Position numbers and translations under genes: made by a program. 27,095 bases of DNA from Candidatus Pacearchaeota archaeon (GTDB lineage Archaea > Nanobdellota > Nanobdellia > Pacearchaeales > GW2011-AR1), in the NCBI GenBank assembly GCA_003693875.1, contig RFLO01000017.1:1-27095 (forward strand). Direction: 5' to 3'. Below, piece by piece: positions 12,523 through 18,852 of the stretch (position 1 is the first letter of the stretch; each line of letters begins with the position of its first letter). The notes beneath the pieces were generated by a model that worked only from the letters and a program-made list of their open reading frames with translations, was not told the DNA's origin and ran no database searches.

Positions 12523-15063
12523 CTAAACCTCCTCTCTTGGGACGACTGTCAAATCACTTACTTTGTCGCCTGCCTTAAGATTTATCACACGAACACCCTG
12601 AGTTGCTCTTCCCATAACACGAATACTTGAAACAGAAGTCCTCATAACAATTCCTTTTTCTGTCATAAGAATCACATTGTCGTCATCAAGAACACACTCG
12701 GCAGAAACAACGCGTCCCGTCTTTTCCGTAACTTTAATATTGATAACTCCTTTACCTGCACGGCCAGTAAGCCTATAATCCTCAACAAGGCTTCTCTTTC
12801 CATAACCTTTTTCCGTAATAGTCAAAAGGGAATACTTGCGCGAGCTGTCGCACAAAACTTCCAGCGAAACAACAAAATCACCCTCATCAAGCTTTATCCC
12901 GCAAACGCCATAAGAACTCCTGCCCATAGCCCGTATATCCGAACCCTTAAAACGAATCGCCTGACCATTCTGTGTAACCAGCAAAACCTCACCACCTTCG
13001 CAAAGCGGCTTAACCCCCACCAGAGTATCGTCTGTTTCAACAAGTTTTATTGCCTTAATCCCTCCCTTTCGAGGATGGCTGAAATTAGAAAGCTCAATCT
13101 TTTTAACAATACCCTTTTTCGTCGCCATCACAAGATAATCCTTAAACTCTTTTACTGCAATAACTGATGCTATCCTCTCATCACGAAGTTCCAAAAGATT
13201 TACAATTGCTTTTCCTTTAGAGCTTCTCGAAGACTCCGGCAACTCATAAGCCTTAAGCCAATGAACCTTGCCTTTATCAGTAAAAAAGAGCAGATAATCG
13301 TGTGTAGAACAGGTTAAAAGTTCTTTAACATAATCACTCTCGGTAAGTTCAGAACCAATAACCCCTTTACCACCGCGTCGCTGCTCCCGATATTGTGCAA
13401 CATCAATCCTTTTTATGTATCCTTTCTCAGTTATTGTAACAACCACATCCTTTTTATCCACAAGGTCTGCCTCTTCAAGTTTTTTCACTGGACCAACAAT
13501 CGCAGTCCTCCTCCTATCGCCATACTTTTCTTTCAACTCCAAAAGGTCATTCTTAACAATCTTGATTATCTCCCGCTCGTCTCCAAGAATTTTTTTAAGC
13601 TTATCTATCAACTTCTTAAGTTCCTTTTCTTCCTTTTTCAACTTGTCAAACTCAAGGGAAGTAAGCTGGTGAAGTTTCATCTCCAGAATTGCTTCTGATT
13701 GTTTTTCCGAAAGCTTAAACTTCTCCACAAGTCCTTTTAATGCTTCACTTTTGTTTTTAGCTTTCCGAATAAGCTTTACAACGGCATCAATGTTTAACTG
13801 AGCAACAAGAAGTCCTTCCACAATATGGAGTCTTTTCTCAGCTTTGTCAAGATCAAATTCTTTTGTCTTGCGTATAACTCTTCTTCGATGATCTACATAA
13901 ACGCGAATGTAATCCCTAAGGCTCAAAAGCCTTGGAACTTTTCCAACAAGGGCAAGCATATTGACATTAAAGCTTATCCTCATATTTGTGTAACTACGCA
14001 ATCTGTTAAGTGTAAATCTCGGATTAGCCCCCTTTCTAAGTTCAATCACAATTCGAACCTTGCCCTTGGACGACTCATCCCGAATATCTGAAACATCGGG
14101 AAATTTCTTTTCACGTGCAAGATTTGCAATTTGCTCAACAAGTTGAGACTTATTAACCTGATAGGGAATCTCCGTTATAATAATCTTTGTCTTACCGCTT
14201 GCTCTTTTTGGCTCTTCAACTTCCGCCTTCCCTTCAATAACAAGACGCCCTCTGCCCTCAGTATAAATTCTTTTAATTTCTCCGGAAACGACACCTCCGG
14301 TTGGAAAATCTGGAGCCTTTATCGACCTTATCAGCTCCGAATCAGAGCAATTTGGGTTGTCAATATAAGTTACAATAGCATCGCAAACATTGCCGATATT
14401 ATGTGGCGGAATATTAGTAGCCATACCTACTGCAATACCACTTGCGCCGTTAAGCAAAAGATTTGGAAGCTTCCCTGGCAAAACCACTGGTTCTTTTAAA
14501 GTATTGTCGTAATTAAGCATCATCTCAACGGTGTTTTTGTCTATATCTTCTAAAAGCTCCTCGCTAATCTTTGACATTTTGGCTTCTGTATACCTTGGAG
14601 CCGCCGCTCCGTCACCATCCATTGAACCAAAATTACCCTGACCGATGACAAGAGGATACCTCAAAGAAAAATTCTGTGCCATTCTAACCATCGCATCGTA
14701 TATGGCAACATCTCCGTGAGGATGAAACTTTCCCATAGTATCCCCCACAATTCTACCCGACTTCTTGGTCTGCTTATTGTGGAAGAGTCCCATGCCATAC
14801 ATTGCCCAAAGAATTCTCCTCTGAACAGGTTTAAGCCCATCCTCCGCCGAAGGAAGTGCCCTTGCAACAATAACGCTCATAGCATAGTTTAGATAAGCCT
14901 GCCTCATCTCAGAAGAAATTTCCGCCTCAACAAGCTCCTTTGCCTTAACGCCAAACCTTGCAGTCTCCTTTTTCCTCTGGAAGTCCAAAGCATCCTTACT
15001 TGCTTTGTCAAGGCCATCAATTTCACGAACATTGCCGTTCTCCTTAATGTAACTGCCGCTCAT
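12523..15063 (-). CDS. gyrA: DNA gyrase subunit A
   Basis: An 846-aa type IIA topoisomerase breakage-reunion subunit. Together with GyrB it introduces negative supercoils at the cost of ATP. It shows LNYAMSVIVARALP..DGLKPVQRR, HPHGD..IYDAMVRMAQ, GQGNFGSMDGDGAAAPRYTEAK with catalytic Tyr158, a coiled coil near residues 430-510, and a C-terminal beta-pinwheel. The pinwheel includes the GyrA box QRRGGKG, which marks a true gyrase rather than topoisomerase IV. The N terminus is about 30 residues longer than in E. coli; the ATG is supported by a 4-bp ATGA overlap with the upstream gene. The position equivalent to E. coli Ser83 is Val119. It is the last gene of gyrB - zinc-ribbon gene - gyrA. Gyrase in archaea is generally regarded as of bacterial origin. 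Confidence 0.97.
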   Translation of the reverse strand: MSGSYIKENGNVREIDGLDKASKDALDFQRKKETARFGVKAKELVEAEISSEMRQAYLNYAMSVIVARALPSAEDGLKPVQRRILWAMYGMGLFHNKQTKKSGRIVGDTMGKFHPHGDVAIYDAMVRMAQNFSLRYPLVIGQGNFGSMDGDGAAAPRYTEAKMSKISEELLEDIDKNTVEMMLNYDNTLKEPVVLPGKLPNLLLNGASGIAVGMATNIPPHNIGNVCDAIVTYIDNPNCSDSELIRSIKAPDFPTGGVVSGEIKRIYTEGRGRLVIEGKAEVEEPKRASGKTKIIITEIPYQVNKSQLVEQIANLAREKKFPDVSDIRDESSKGKVRIVIELRKGANPRFTLNRLRSYTNMRISFNVNMLALVGKVPRLLSLRDYIRVYVDHRRRVIRKTKEFDLDKAEKRLHIVEGLLVAQLNIDAVVKLIRKAKNKSEALKGLVEKFKLSEKQSEAILEMKLHQLTSLEFDKLKKEEKELKKLIDKLKKILGDEREIIKIVKNDLLELKEKYGDRRRTAIVGPVKKLEEADLVDKKDVVVTITEKGYIKRIDVAQYREQRRGGKGVIGSELTESDYVKELLTCSTHDYLLFFTDKGKVHWLKAYELPESSRSSKGKAIVNLLELRDERIASVIAVKEFKDYLVMATKKGIVKKIELSNFSHPRKGGIKAIKLVETDDTLVGVKPLCEGGEVLLVTQNGQAIRFKGSDIRAMGRSSYGVCGIKLDEGDFVVSLEVLCDSSRKYSLLTITEKGYGKRSLVEDYRLTGRAGKGVINIKVTEKTGRVVSAECVLDDDNVILMTEKGIVMRTSVSSIRVMGRATQGVRVINLKAGDKVSDLTVVPREEV

Positions 15064-15308
15064 TTCTTCCTCCTAACTGTTTTTTTCTTTCTGGATTTTT
15101 TTCTCTGAGGAACCCTAATCTCGCCAAAAGCTTCTTTTTTCTTTAATTCATTTTCTAAGGAAACAATGGGAAAAACTGCGGCAGTGTATCCACAATCCAT
15201 ACACTTCTGACGTGGAACAATTCCAAACAAATTGTTCAAACCGAAGACATATCTCACCTTCAAAGACTTGCACTTCGGACAAAATCTTACACTCTTATTT
15301 CCCATCAT
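15060..15308 (-). CDS. Small zinc-ribbon protein encoded between gyrB and gyrA
   Basis: An 82-aa protein with FCPKC and KCMDCGY knuckles about 26 residues apart, forming one zinc ribbon. A short acidic/basic helix (SLENELKKKEAFGE) and a strongly basic tail (QRKKSRKKKTVRRKK) follow, which should bind nucleic acid. The start and stop codons overlap both neighbours by 4 bp (ATGA), so it is translated in a coupled chain with gyrB and gyrA. A second ATG directly follows the first. Similar short archaeal zinc ribbons are widespread and mostly uncharacterised; TFIIS/RPB9-type ribbons are a distant structural analogy only. Its location suggests a DNA or gyrase-related role, but that is inference from context. 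Confidence 0.82.
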   Translation of the reverse strand: MMGNKSVRFCPKCKSLKVRYVFGLNNLFGIVPRQKCMDCGYTAAVFPIVSLENELKKKEAFGEIRVPQRKKSRKKKTVRRKK

Positions 15309-17206
15309 AAGTCCACCTCCGCTGCCTCAGCATTTTCCTCAATAAATTGCCTCCTTGGAGCAACAGCGTCTCCCATCAAAAGAGAGAAGGTTTCATCTGC
15401 TTCAACAGCATCTTCAACAGTTATCTGCTTTAATCTGCGAGTTTTAGGATTCATCGTAGTTTCCCAAAGTTGCTCATCATTCATTTCACCAAGACCTTTA
15501 AACCTGCTAACTTCGCACTTTCCTCCAAGCTCCTTTAACTTTTTTTTAAGTTCATCATTCGTGTAAACATAGTAGTCTTTAGAACCTTTTCTAATTTTAT
15601 AAAGCGGAGCCACCGCGACAAAAACGTGCCCTTCCTCTATCAATTGAGGCATATACCTGTAAAAAAGAGTAAGCAAAAGTGTCTTTATGTGTTGCCCATC
15701 GACATCTGCATCTGTCATTATTATGATTTTGCTATACCTTAGCTTGCTGATATCAAAACTATCGCCAACTCCCGTCCCAATTGCTGTAATAAGGTTGGAT
15801 ATCTGTTCACTTGAAAGAGCTTTGGCTGGATTAGACTTTTCAACATTTAGCACCTTCCCCCTAAGTGGAAGAATTGCTTGGGTTTCCCTGTCCCTTCCAC
15901 CCTTAGCAGTGCCTCCTGCAGAATCTCCTTCAACAACATAAAGCTCCGTCAATTCCATTTTCCTGCTCGAACAATCCGCAAGTTTTCCAGGAAGGCCTCC
16001 CCCTCCTCCAAGAGCCGTCTTCCTTCGAACAAGTTCTTTTGCTTTCTTTGCAGCCTCTCTTGCTTTTAAAGCTGAAACTGCCTTAGAAAGAATTGCCTTC
16101 GCAATGCTTGGATTCTCCTCAAGAAAATCAGTAAGAGCAGAAGTAGCCATTGAATCAATAATCCCTTTAACCTCTCCATTGCCTAATTTAGTTTTAGTCT
16201 GACCTTCAAACTGCGGATTCTTAAGCTTAAGAGAGATAACTGCAGTTATACCCTCACGGACATCATCTCCGGTAAGCTTTTGCCCTTTCTTCAAAATTCC
16301 GCGCCGCGTTCCATAATCGTTAATTACCCTTGTTAATGCAGACTTAAGGCCTGCAACATGCGTTCCGCCTTCAACAGTATTGATGGTGTTTACAAAACCT
16401 TGAATATGCTCATTAAAGGAATCGGAATATTGAATTGCCACTTCTGCAACAACGCCAGACTCTTCTCTCTTAAAATAAATCGGCTTGCTGTGAATTGGTT
16501 TTCTTGTTTTATTGAGCCACTTAACGAACTCCAAAAGGCCCCCGTTATAGCAAAAAGAATCACCCCTCTCTTTTCCCCCACGCAAATCCTTGAAAACTAT
16601 CTTTAAGCCTGCATTCAAAAAGCATATTTCCCTAAACCTTGTGGCAAGAGTCTTGTAATCAAAATCCACTGTTGAGAATATTTCATCGTCTGGAAGAAAA
16701 GTAACTTTTGTTCCGTGTTTAGAAGAATCTGCCTTCCCAACAACCTTGACATCTGACTTTGGCTTTCCCCGACTATAACTTTGCAAATAAATTTTTCCAT
16801 CACGCACAACTTCCACACGCATTTCCTTCGAGAGTGCTGAAACAACAGAAATTCCAACACCGTGAAGTCCTCCTGAAACTGCATATGCCTTGTTATCAAA
16901 CTTTCCACCTGCATGAAGTTTTGTTACTATAATCTCCATTGCCGGCCTCTTATAAACCGGATGAATATCAACAGGCATTCCCCTTCCATCATCCTCTACC
17001 GTAACAGAGCCGTCCTTATTTATCACAACCTTGATATTATTGCATACCCCGGCCATATGCTCATCAACAGAATTATCAACAACCTCATAGACCATATGGT
17101 GGAGCCCATACCTGTCAGTAGAACCTATGTACATCCCAGGCCTTTTCCTCACAGCTTCAAGCCCTTCAAGAACACGAATGTCCTTTGCAGAATATTTAGT
17201 AACCAT
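15305..17206 (-). CDS. gyrB: DNA gyrase subunit B
   Basis: A 633-aa ATPase subunit. GHKL features: EVVDNSVDE (Mg/ATP glutamate region), VEDDGRGMPVDIHP and GGLHGVG. The transducer is followed by the Toprim signature EGDSAGG, PLRGKVLNVEK and TDADVDGQHI, and the C-terminal FKGLGEMN. Length fits gyrase/ParE without the E. coli-type insertion. The frame extends to an ATG at 17233, but the ATG at 17206 is preferred. The family N terminus (TKYSAKDIRVLEGLEAVRKRPGMY) starts there, and GGTGA lies just upstream. The TATA box at 17238-17245 also predicts an mRNA beginning right at that GGTGA, excluding the longer start. It is the first gene of the gyrase operon. Confidence 0.97.
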   Translation of the reverse strand: MVTKYSAKDIRVLEGLEAVRKRPGMYIGSTDRYGLHHMVYEVVDNSVDEHMAGVCNNIKVVINKDGSVTVEDDGRGMPVDIHPVYKRPAMEIIVTKLHAGGKFDNKAYAVSGGLHGVGISVVSALSKEMRVEVVRDGKIYLQSYSRGKPKSDVKVVGKADSSKHGTKVTFLPDDEIFSTVDFDYKTLATRFREICFLNAGLKIVFKDLRGGKERGDSFCYNGGLLEFVKWLNKTRKPIHSKPIYFKREESGVVAEVAIQYSDSFNEHIQGFVNTINTVEGGTHVAGLKSALTRVINDYGTRRGILKKGQKLTGDDVREGITAVISLKLKNPQFEGQTKTKLGNGEVKGIIDSMATSALTDFLEENPSIAKAILSKAVSALKAREAAKKAKELVRRKTALGGGGGLPGKLADCSSRKMELTELYVVEGDSAGGTAKGGRDRETQAILPLRGKVLNVEKSNPAKALSSEQISNLITAIGTGVGDSFDISKLRYSKIIIMTDADVDGQHIKTLLLTLFYRYMPQLIEEGHVFVAVAPLYKIRKGSKDYYVYTNDELKKKLKELGGKCEVSRFKGLGEMNDEQLWETTMNPKTRRLKQITVEDAVEADETFSLLMGDAVAPRRQFIEENAEAAEVDL

Positions 17207-17237
17207 CTTCTTCACCCATGACAAAAAACACACTGCC

Positions 17238-17245
17238 TTTATAAA
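17238..17245 (-). promoter_or_regulatory. Promoter of the gyrase operon
   Basis: TTTATAAA is centred at 17241.5. Adding 25.5 bp predicts a start near 17216, giving a 10-nt leader GGUGAAGAAG before the AUG, with the Shine-Dalgarno at its extreme 5' end. The box sits between rpl24e and gyrB, so the two units need not be co-transcribed. Confidence 0.6.
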
Positions 17246-17287
17246 TATTACGCATAAAATGCTAATTTTATCGACGATAAAACAAAA

Positions 17288-17479
17288 CTAAGCCTTTTTT
17301 TTAGAAGTTTTAAAAACTCCAGACTTAACAATCCACTTAACCTTTTTTGATTGGCGGCCCATCTCAAAGTTCTTCCTGCATTTTGAACTACAAAAGTGGC
17401 GCACCGCCCCATCTTTTTGAACAACAGTTATCCCCCGCGGAATCTCATAATTCTTACGACAGAAATAACACGTAGGCAT
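17288..17479 (-). CDS. rpl24e: 50S ribosomal protein L24e
   Basis: A 63-aa ribosomal protein specific to archaea and eukaryotes. The zinc-binding cysteines are C4-x2-C7 and C30-x3-C34 (TCYFC..HFCSSKC), followed by RKNFEMGRQSKKVKW and a basic tail, matching the family and its usual size. The ATG overlaps the rps28e stop by one base (TGATG). It is the last gene of the L7Ae-S28e-L24e cluster, a gene order conserved in many archaea, where nucleoside diphosphate kinase and infB often follow. Here the gyrase operon follows instead. Confidence 0.96.
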   Translation of the reverse strand: MPTCYFCRKNYEIPRGITVVQKDGAVRHFCSSKCRKNFEMGRQSKKVKWIVKSGVFKTSKKKA

Positions 17480-17772
17480 CAGAACTGAGACCCCCTTCTG
17501 ATTTTCTTCCCAATTCTTCTGGCTTCAATCTCCGTTTCACGAAGCATCAAAATATCCCGTTTACTTACCGGGCCAATAACATTTCTTCTCATTGTTTTTC
17601 CACGATTTTTACCTTGAAGAATCCTGCAACGAACCTGTGTAACTTCCCCTTTCATACCGCCGCGCCCAAGCGTAGCTTCAACAATCGCAGGGACTGGCCC
17701 TTCTTCTGTGAGTTTTTCTGAGCCCTTTGACCCAACCTGCTTTTTCTGCTGCTTCTTCTGACTTTTAGCCAT
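17479..17772 (-). CDS. rps28e: 30S ribosomal protein S28e
   Basis: A 97-aa protein with the S28e OB-fold core, PAIVEATLGRGGMKGEVTQVRC.. then NRGKTMRRNVIGPV.. and the end motif LRETEIEARR. The usual archaeal length is about 70; the extra length is a basic, Gln/Lys-rich N-terminal extension of about 25 residues (AKSQKKQQKKQ) and a short basic C-terminal tail. The ATG lies 1 bp after the rpl7ae stop and the stop overlaps rpl24e, so the three are one transcript. The extension is a feature of this lineage rather than a doubtful start, because no suitable internal ATG precedes the core. Confidence 0.95.
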   Translation of the reverse strand: MAKSQKKQQKKQVGSKGSEKLTEEGPVPAIVEATLGRGGMKGEVTQVRCRILQGKNRGKTMRRNVIGPVSKRDILMLRETEIEARRIGKKIRRGSQF

Positions 17773-17773
17773 C

Positions 17774-18067
17774 TTAAATAGAATTAATGTCTGCTTCTCC
17801 TGGTTCTACCACTGCAACTGCCGCTGCTGGTCTGCTAATCCCCACAGAAATACCAAGCTTTTCTTTTGAGTCAGCTTCAACAATTTTTATCCCGTTATCC
17901 TTGCAAAGAATAGGTAAGTGAGCAGTAATCTCTTTTGGCTCAACATCTTTTGCCACAACCACCAATTTTGCAGTCTTCCGCTCAACTGCCTTCGTTACTT
18001 CATTTACACCCTTATCAACCTTGCCTGTCTTTGCGGCTTTCTCAACGACATCATATACGCTTGCCAT
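17774..18067 (-). CDS. rpl7ae: Ribosomal protein L7Ae / kink-turn RNA-binding protein
   Basis: A 97-aa member of the L7Ae/L30e/S12e family. It binds kink-turns in 23S rRNA and, in archaea, also box C/D and H/ACA guide RNAs and the RNase P RNA. The core motif GVNEVTKAVERKTAKLVVVAKDVEP is followed by HLPILCKDNGI and the conserved hydrophobic loop VGISRPAAAVAVV that contacts the K-turn. It is shorter than the usual ~120 aa, mostly at the N terminus. It is the first gene of the L7Ae-S28e-L24e operon, with a TATA box at 18151-18158. Unlike most genes here it has a predicted leader of about 60 nt with a box C/D-like motif, which suggests autoregulation; such control by L7Ae has been reported in other archaea. 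Confidence 0.95.
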   Translation of the reverse strand: MASVYDVVEKAAKTGKVDKGVNEVTKAVERKTAKLVVVAKDVEPKEITAHLPILCKDNGIKIVEADSKEKLGISVGISRPAAAVAVVEPGEADINSI

Positions 18068-18088
18068 ATTCTTGCTTTTCCTTTTTAG

Positions 18089-18131
18089 TTGCCAAGACAG
18101 AATCCCTCAGGGGTCTCCCCATCATTGGCAA
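18089..18131 (-). promoter_or_regulatory. Candidate kink-turn element in the rpl7ae leader
   Basis: Read on the minus strand, the region starts UUGCCAA UGAUGGGG AGA CCCC UGA and ends UUGGCAA. GGGG/CCCC forms a hairpin with triloop AGA. The UGAUG (box C-like) and CUGA (box D-like) strands flanking it can form the tandem G-A, A-G and U-U pairs of a kink-turn. UUGCCAA and UUGGCAA are perfectly complementary and could close the element. The classical C-stem beside the bulge is weak (two C-G pairs, then a mismatch), and the 7-bp helix competes with it. The placement, in the leader of the gene for the K-turn-binding protein, is what makes it notable. Confidence 0.45.
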
Positions 18132-18150
18132 TATTCAAGCGAAATTTCGG

Positions 18151-18158
18151 TTTATAAA
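18151..18158 (-). promoter_or_regulatory. TATA box of the rpl7ae operon
   Basis: TTTATAAA is centred at 18154.5, predicting a start near 18129-18131 and a 62-65 nt leader before the ATG at 18067. It lies 12 bp beyond the tRNA-Thr 3' end. Confidence 0.55.
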
Positions 18159-18169
18159 ACTTTCGAGAA

Positions 18170-18242
18170 AGCCTGCGGCCGGATTCGAACCGGCGACCTT
18201 TTGATTACGAGTCAAACGCTCTGCCAACTGAGCTACGCAGGC
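18170..18242 (-). tRNA. tRNA-Thr (anticodon CGT)
   Basis: The minus strand folds as a 73-nt tRNA. Acceptor GCCTGCG (18242-18236) pairs with CGCAGGC (18177-18171). The D arm is GCTCAGTTGGCAGAGC. The anticodon stem TTTGA/TCAAA has loop CTCGTAA, with anticodon CGT read from 18209 to 18207. The T arm is GCCGGTTCGAATCCGGC. The discriminator is T, as in many archaeal tRNA-Thr, and CCA is not encoded. Its first 10 bases are also the last codons and stop of the zinc-ribbon gene on the same strand. I see no convincing TATA box of its own, so it may be cut out of that gene's transcript. Confidence 0.95.
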
Positions 18243-18415
18243 AAAACTTTTTCCTTAACCTTTTCCACTAAAAGATTCCCGTTTTCTTTTTGGCATTTCC
18301 TGCAGACCCATACAATCTTTGATTTCGGGCCACTCCCAACCTTAACAGATGTTCCGACAACTTTCTCTAAAAAAGTTTTCTCAAGCTTTTCCCCACAAAG
18401 AGCACATTTTTCCAT
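18233..18415 (-). CDS. Small zinc-ribbon protein overlapping tRNA-Thr
   Basis: A 60-aa protein with two knuckles, KCALCGEKL and VCRKCQKEN, forming a treble-clef or ribbon zinc site. The linker is basic/hydrophobic (FLEKVVGTSVKVGSGPKSK) and a short helix follows. It has no signal or membrane segment. The family is not recognised; similar short zinc proteins often contact RNA or the ribosome. The ATG is exactly 25.5 bp from a palindromic TATA box shared with the divergent gene, implying a leaderless mRNA. The TAG stop (18235-18233) lies inside the D-arm junction of tRNA-Thr, and RNase P cleavage at 18242/18243 would remove the stop codon from the message. Confidence 0.75.
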   Translation of the reverse strand: MEKCALCGEKLEKTFLEKVVGTSVKVGSGPKSKIVWVCRKCQKENGNLLVEKVKEKVLPA

Positions 18416-18434
18416 TAAAAAATTAACTTAGTTA

Positions 18435-18446
18435 ATTTTATAAAAT
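18435..18446. promoter_or_regulatory. Perfectly palindromic TATA box shared by two divergent zinc-ribbon genes
   Basis: ATTTTATAAAAT is its own reverse complement, with its centre at 18440.5. The A of the leftward ATG (18415) and the A of the rightward ATG (18466) are each exactly 25.5 bp away. One TBP site therefore could serve both leaderless transcripts, with orientation set only by flanking BRE bases. Confidence 0.65.
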
Positions 18447-18465
18447 CTTCTAATCAAAACATAGA

Positions 18466-18675
18466 ATGGAAGGATTTGATTTAAGAAAGTATCAGGACGG
18501 CGGAGAAGAACACGATAAAATAAAGAGTATTTTTGGAAAAGTTGTTTCTGGAAGAGAAGGCTATGAAACCGTCACTGAAAAGAAAAAAGAAATCCGACGC
18601 TGTAAAAACCCTAAATGCAACTGGGCGCTTCAAGGGGGAGAAAAATTTTGCCCCGAATGTGGAACTAAGTGCTAA
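18466..18675 (+). CDS. Small zinc-ribbon protein, 69 aa
   Basis: A 69-aa soluble protein. The N-terminal half is acidic and helical (MEGFDLRKYQDGGEEHDKIK, then SIFGKVVSGREG). The C terminus carries a rubredoxin-like zinc ribbon: RRCKNPKCNWAL, then KFCPECGTKC. I do not recognise a specific family. The leaderless start is supported by the shared palindromic TATA box. It diverges from another small zinc-ribbon gene, and both lie beside the ribosomal cluster and ABCE1, so a role with RNA or ribosomes is possible but unproven. Confidence 0.75.
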   Translation: MEGFDLRKYQDGGEEHDKIKSIFGKVVSGREGYETVTEKKKEIRRCKNPKCNWALQGGEKFCPECGTKC

Positions 18676-18813
18676 ATCTATTCACATATTTGTGCTTGTT
18701 GTTCTTTAATGTATCTTAGGAATGTTTCCTATCAGTATATCCCCCTACAAAATCCATAGAAATTTATCTCCCTAATTTTACAACATTTCTTGAAAAATGT
18801 TTTCATAAAAAGG

Positions 18814-18821
18814 TTTTTATA
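18814..18821 (+). promoter_or_regulatory. TATA box of the 156-aa membrane protein gene
   Basis: TTTTTATA is centred at 18817.5, predicting a start at 18843 and a 10-nt leader that opens directly with the Shine-Dalgarno GAGGTG (18844-18849). Just upstream, AACATTT (18782-18788) and AAATGTT (18795-18801) form a 7-bp inverted repeat that could be an operator. Confidence 0.5.
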
Positions 18822-18852
18822 CCTAAAATTTCTAAAATTAAAAGAGGTGTAG

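Noticed and set aside
17207..17233. Upstream ATG of gyrB
   Set aside because: It lies before the predicted transcription start and adds residues absent from the family; the ATG at 17206 has the GGTGA motif.
18089..18131. A metabolite riboswitch in the rpl7ae leader
   Set aside because: No known aptamer core is visible; the box C/D-like kink-turn explains the conserved-looking strands better.
18021..18431. 136-aa plus-strand frame across rpl7ae, tRNA-Thr and the zinc-ribbon gene
   Set aside because: It is a shadow of three well-supported features on the other strand.
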